Below the pieces are notes generated by a model. That model ran no database searches. It saw nothing but the letters and a program-made list of their open reading frames with translations, and had not been told where the DNA came from. From contig JAISRU010000236.1 in assembly GCA_031273515.1 (NCBI GenBank), forward strand, positions 1 to 15,225: DNA of 15,225 nt, given 5' to 3'. This document shows, piece after piece, positions 15,161 to 15,225 of the stretch; position 1 is the first letter of the stretch; each line of letters starts with the position of its first letter. The stretch comes from Bacteroidales bacterium. Lineage in GTDB: Bacteria; Bacteroidota; Bacteroidia; Bacteroidales; WCHB1-69. The translations under genes were made by a program, and so were the position numbers.

Positions 15161-15225
15161 ATGAGGATAGCAGAGATTAGTATAAAGAAACAAGGAGAAC
15201 CCCGAAAAGCAGGTTATAGAGCAGG
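15161..15225 (+). CDS. Start of an unrecognised ORF, cut by the window end
   Basis: An ATG after an A/G-rich leader (AGAAGAGAAAATATA) opens a frame that stays open for 21 codons to the end of the window: MRIAEISIKKQGEPRKAGYR and onward. It does not look like initiation factor IF-1 (infA), the usual neighbour of map in this phylum, nor like any other ribosomal protein I can name. With so little sequence, it may be a real gene, a remnant, or chance. Confidence 0.35.
   Translation, partial: MRIAEISIKKQGEPRKAGYRA

Overview
The window is a ribosomal-protein super-operon, all on the + strand, from a member of the Bacteroidota (most likely Bacteroidales; the genus cannot be fixed from this sequence). 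Three things point there. The protein sequences read as Bacteroidales types (S17, S10, L22 and L18 in particular). Most start codons are preceded by A-rich stretches rather than a Shine-Dalgarno site. A TAnnTTTG-type promoter box lies upstream of the first gene. The DNA is AT-rich.

Layout. Positions 1-272 are a gene-free AT-rich leader with a candidate promoter box at 192-199. Then come the str genes rpsL, rpsG and fusA, without tuf. They run straight into the S10 cluster (rpsJ, rplC, rplD, rplW, rplB, rpsS, rplV, rpsC, rplP, rpmC, rpsQ) and the spc cluster (rplN, rplX, rplE, rpsN, rpsH, rplF, rplR, rpsE, rpmD, rplO, secY, map). All 26 genes are intact. The largest gap between them is 43 nt, two pairs overlap (rplC/rplD by 10 nt, rplX/rplE by 1 nt), and several pairs are 0-3 nt apart. 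I see no hairpin followed by a T-run between them, so one long transcript is the simplest reading.

The products are 10 small-subunit proteins (S12, S7, S10, S19, S3, S17, S14, S8, S5 and, by order, no others in the window), 13 large-subunit proteins (L3, L4, L23, L2, L22, L16, L29, L14, L24, L5, L6, L18, L30, L15), translocase EF-G, the protein-export channel SecY and methionine aminopeptidase. Together they build the ribosome, drive translocation on it, provide its membrane docking channel and trim the first methionine of new chains. (Counted individually in the feature list: 9 S proteins and 14 L proteins.)

The last 263 bases (14963-15225) differ from the rest. The end of map is written in a 7-bp tandem repeat. 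Behind it lie an interspersed-repeat-like element and a perfect 8-bp GTAC-containing hairpin, around two short, unrecognised reading frames. The genes usually found next in this phylum (infA, rpmJ, rpsM, rpsK, rpsD, rpoA, rplQ) do not begin inside the window. This junction and the repeat-encoded tail of S3 are the parts worth a second look. I found no new biological system: the body of the window is ordinary housekeeping DNA.
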